Source: Nitrospirae bacterium GWC2_56_14 (GTDB lineage: Bacteria; Nitrospirota; UBA9217). From it: a stretch of 8,026 nucleotides of DNA. Under the pieces are notes generated by a model. The model was not told where the DNA came from. It searched no databases and saw only the letters and a list, made by a program, of their open reading frames with translations. This document shows positions 7,601 through 8,026 of this stretch, one piece after another (within the stretch, counting starts at the first letter, position 1; every line of letters starts with the position of its first letter). The stretch is from contig MHDY01000154.1 in the NCBI GenBank assembly GCA_001803705.1, forward strand, positions 9,513-17,538. Direction: 5' to 3'. The position numbers and the translations under genes are program-made.

Positions 7601-8026
7601 ATTCCCTGGGCGCAGTATTGGATGGCGTCAGCGTTGCTTTTGCCGGGCCCGGAAGCGGCGCCGGCATTGCTGCGGGAAGCAGCATAAACACGAACAGTGC
7701 GGGCATCGCTGTTTTTGGCCCAACCGCCAACGCCATTGGCGGAACATACTCCGTTACCGCCACGGTCAGCGCCCTTTCCGCCACCTTCAACCTGACCAAC
7801 AATAAACAGACTCAAACCATTACCTTTGCCAACCCAGGTGCACAGACTTTCGGCACCACCCCAACCTTGACCGCAACTGCGAGCTCCACCCTGACACCGG
7901 CCTTTACTTCAACCACCACCGGCGTCTGCACCATCACCGCTGGCGGCGCATTAACCTTCGTCACCACCGGCACCTGTACGATCAACGCCGACCAGGCGGG
8001 CAATGGCAGCTATCAGGCTGCAACAC
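1666..8026 (+). CDS. Giant secreted DUF4347 surface protein, probable adhesin (3' end outside window)
   Basis: One frame stays open from ATG 1666 to the window end: 2120 codons with no stop. Residues 1-28 are a Sec signal peptide (hydrophobic core FTALFLLLGVL, cleavage after SGA). Then come DUF4347 (34-180), an unassigned Tyr-rich part (198-320), ten beta-rich repeats (321-1537), a fibronectin type III-like domain (about 1539-1633, with NWNAVTGATGYYLDV and YFYRVRAYN), a Pmp-like beta-helix ending in a choice-of-anchor Q-like motif (1635-1946), a Big_1-type Ig domain (about 1949-2045), and the start of another Ig-like unit with Cys2088 and Cys2104. Composition is very rich in Thr, Ala, Ser, Asn and Gly, with few Cys. 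This architecture is typical of exported giant adhesins or matrix proteins. The ligand is unknown. The C-terminal sorting or anchor signal is not visible. Expression probably depends on the sigma-54 promoter and operators just upstream. An enzyme role is possible only for the DUF4347 part. Confidence 0.92.
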   Translation, partial: MSNIGKNLAVFTAFTALFLLLGVLPSGAVSNLHEIVFIDSAVQNAQILVDGIRPGVEVVRLDAGRDGVGQMGEILADRRNVQAIHVISHGAPGRVFLGTGVLSSESVGNYDALLKKIGKSLHNEGDILFYGCNVAEGAVGKSFVNSFAKVTGAKVAASTDKTGAADRGGNAVLEYSTGAVSSTVIAGMSSYPGVLGAITYNFLTDAQGWTGALTYWHGFGYYQICSGTDIAGGAVNAYPPTPRYIQTLKAGAYLANGGDFTMNAYYLGSVVYTTTIPYTQNPYVTYTINSNVDRLEFVPLGGGNNWFYPSITDVVTQSIPPTITSATYDASTGTLTVTGTTMTTGDTIDVAMLTLTGQGGVYTLTSANTTASNATTFAVTLNATDKMNVNGLLNKNGTTAVSGTTYNIAAATNWDSTASAASDLFSNGVTVSNVQTPTITGVSYDVSTHVLSVTGTNFVKTAGATNDITVNKLTFTGQGGGTYTLTAATSNVEITNATSFSVTLAGADITGVEALLNKNGTASLGGTTYNLSAADDWDSVIGNTNIQSLTNGITVSGIPPTITSATYSATTNVLSVTAANMTTGDTIVTSKLTLKGDNDNTYTLTSSSVTASSATAFSITLNAADQLNVEGLLNKTGTASRNSATAYNLGAASGWDSTAASAPADDTNLITVSAVSAPTLTSATYDASTGVLTVTGTGLVATSGSNNDIAVGNLKLKGEGGGTYTLTSPDVDVTSLTQFSVTLTPTDKVAVNGLLNKNGTSAVDNTIYYLNALQGWDSDLATASVTIYNVTVSNVTSPTITSATYDASIGTLVVTGSGLVGTPGASNDITANKLTFTGEGGGTYTLTDTANVEITSATAFTLTLSATDKGAVNQIVNKNGTASTGASTYNLSAATGWNSVLSSADLTGNGITASNVAVPTITSATYDASSGALVVTGSGFLQKSGATNDIVANKFTFTGEGGATYTLTDTANVDISSGTSFTLSLSATDKAAINQFINKNGTSATGATTYNLAAAEDWNAGADAAMVIADLTANGITVSNVAAPTITSATYNASTGALVVTGTGFLKLNGATNDIDVSKLTITGEGGSTSTLTTTSVEITSGTSFTVILNATDLAAVNQILNKNGTASTSAATYNLAAAEDWNAGADAAVVIADLTGNGITVSNVAVPTITSATYDAVTGSLVVTGTGFLQKSGATNDIVANKFTLTGEAGATYTLTDTANVEITSGAAFTITLSATDKAAINLILNKNGTASTSATTYNLAAAEDWNAGADAAVVITDLTGNGITVSNVAVPTITSATYNASSGSLVVTGTGFLPLNGAANDIVANKFTLTGEGGATYTLTDTANVDISSGTSFTLSLSATDKAAINQFINKNGTSATGATTYNLAAAEDWNAGADTAVIVADLVGNGITVSNVAVPTITSATYDAIAGTLTVTGTGLLKFVGAANDINVSKLSISGDSTTYTLTTASVEITNGTSFTVTVSGTDKTALATRLNKNGTSSTGAVTYNLAAAEDWAAGADAAVVVADLADNGITVSNAPPGSPTATATSSITFSDFNANWNAVTGATGYYLDVATDSGFTSFATGFTNLDVGNVTTKGVTGLTANTPYFYRVRAYNNGGASANSNTISLTTATTRTVTNNTDSAPGSLRQTITDANPGDIITFDPGLNGQTITLSSILSITKDLTISGPGAASLAISGGGTSQLFQVTGATAFTLQNLTLANGSALNGGALVDNPASTTTITGCVFSANSASGNGGAINTAGTMTISNTLFSGNSAAVEGGAIFNNDATLALANLTMNGNSAANGGGFYNFLGTATIANATIAANSATVQGGGLEIAGGTLNIKNSIVSDNTAPAGPDIFGTVTSQGYNLVRDTTNATIGGAATGNLSGQDPKLGSVANNGGPTATMALLSGSPAIDSGNCASGPATDQRGMLRAQDATCDIGAHERGVPASVTADSGTPQSTVINNAFGLPLSARVTDSLGAVLDGVSVAFAGPGSGAGIAAGSSINTNSAGIAVFGPTANAIGGTYSVTATVSALSATFNLTNNKQTQTITFANPGAQTFGTTPTLTATASSTLTPAFTSTTTGVCTITAGGALTFVTTGTCTINADQAGNGSYQAAT
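1765..2205 (+). other. DUF4347 domain with a His/Cys pair
   Basis: Residues 34-180 of the giant protein match the DUF4347 pattern. They open with EIVFIDSAV, followed by VEVVRLDAGRDGVGQ, AIHVISHGAPG, DILFYGCNVAEG, VAASTDKTGAA and LEYSTGAV. His89 and Cys132 each follow a hydrophobic strand (IHVIS-HG and ILFY-GC). DUF4347 commonly sits at the N-terminus of very large bacterial surface proteins, and I know of no established function for it. Confidence 0.85.
2257..2625 (+). other. Unassigned Tyr-rich segment between DUF4347 and the repeats
   Basis: Residues 198-320 match no family I recognise. They are rich in aromatic residues (for example TYWHGFGYYQI, NAYYLG, NWFYP) and contain a single Cys. 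The alternating pattern suggests a beta-sandwich, perhaps a lectin-like or carbohydrate-binding module, but this is a guess. Codon use is less GC-biased than in the repeats that follow. Confidence 0.5.
4564..4730 (+). repeat. 167-bp near-identical segment, copy in repeat 6
   Basis: This stretch matches 5686-5852 in repeat 9 at all but three positions: 4623/5745 (C/T), 4629/5751 (A/C) and 4650/5772 (A/G). All three differences are synonymous. The intervening repeats 7 and 8 are much less alike over the same span. This points to recent duplication of a block of three repeats, or to gene conversion. Confidence 0.85.
5686..5852 (+). repeat. 167-bp near-identical segment, copy in repeat 9
   Basis: Partner of 4564-4730, shifted by 1122 bases, which is exactly three repeat lengths here. 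Identity drops just after GCCGGAGC, where repeat 9 moves to its own codons for ADTAVIVADL. Confidence 0.85.
6568..7509 (+). other. Pmp-like right-handed beta-helix with a choice-of-anchor Q-type end
   Basis: Residues 1635-1948 begin with TVTNNTDSAPGSLRQTI and DANPGDIITFD, a common entry to secreted beta-helices. They continue with coils of the polymorphic-outer-membrane-protein type: FSANSASGNGGAI, FSGNSAAVEGGAI, MNGNSAANGGGF and IAANSATVQGGGL. The region ends in SPAIDSGN, TDQRG and CDIGAHE, the pattern of the choice-of-anchor Q domain. Cys1921 and Cys1940 flank that motif and could form a disulfide. The last three bases of this span encode the first residue of the linker to the Big_1-type domain. 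Such helices serve surface display or binding. No catalytic residues are evident. Confidence 0.8.
7510..8026 (+). other. Big_1-type Ig domain followed by the start of a further Ig-like unit
   Basis: Residues about 1949-2045 (PASVTADSGTPQST..., LSARVTDSLGAVLDGVSVAF, GIAVFGPTAN, GGTYSVTATV) follow the invasin-like Big_1 pattern. From 7801 the sequence enters an Ig-like unit (QTITFANPGAQTFGTTP, TGVCTITAGG, TGTCTINADQAGNGSY) that often recurs in tandem in large bacterial surface proteins. More copies may follow outside the window. Confidence 0.7.

Overview
The window looks like a piece of a Gram-negative genome, most likely a Geobacter-like (Desulfuromonadia) or similar deltaproteobacterial chromosome. 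This assignment is inference. It rests on a diderm OmpA-family porin, a Fis-type helix-turn-helix remnant of a sigma-54 activator, a -24/-12 type promoter, and a giant DUF4347 surface protein of the kind common in that group. There are no RNA genes, insertion sequences or CRISPR arrays. All genes read on the + strand.

Layout. Positions 1-80 hold the last codons of an unidentified gene. After a 21-base gap comes a complete OmpA-family outer-membrane protein (102-1280): Sec signal, 8-strand-type barrel, a Pro/Cys linker with three PV(A/T)C pentapeptides, and an OmpA-like peptidoglycan-binding domain with the family's Asp/Arg pair. Positions 1281-1665 hold no intact gene. They do contain (i) an eroded C-terminal Fis-type DNA-binding domain of an NtrC-family activator, (ii) three copies of a 16-bp palindrome TGTCC-N6-GGACA, (iii) a good sigma-54 promoter candidate between the second and third copies, and (iv) a strong ribosome binding site.

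From 1666 to the window end runs one uninterrupted reading frame of 2120 codons that has no stop here. It encodes a secreted giant surface protein. In order it has a signal peptide, DUF4347, an unassigned Tyr-rich segment, ten tandem beta-rich repeats of 115-125 residues (2626-6276), a fibronectin type III-like domain, a Pmp-like right-handed beta-helix closing in a 'choice-of-anchor Q'-like motif, a Big_1-type Ig domain, and the start of another Ig-like repeat. The C-terminal anchor lies beyond the window.

How the parts may work together (inference): the locus looks like a cell-surface module. A giant adhesin or biofilm-type protein sits next to a peptidoglycan-tethered outer-membrane protein, and its expression is probably switched by a sigma-54 activator that binds the TGTCC-N6-GGACA sites. 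The most notable signals are the triple operator with its sigma-54 promoter and nearby activator relic, the His/Cys pair in DUF4347 that resembles a clan CD peptidase dyad, and the layered duplication history of the repeats (an A-B-A-B start followed by a duplicated three-repeat block).
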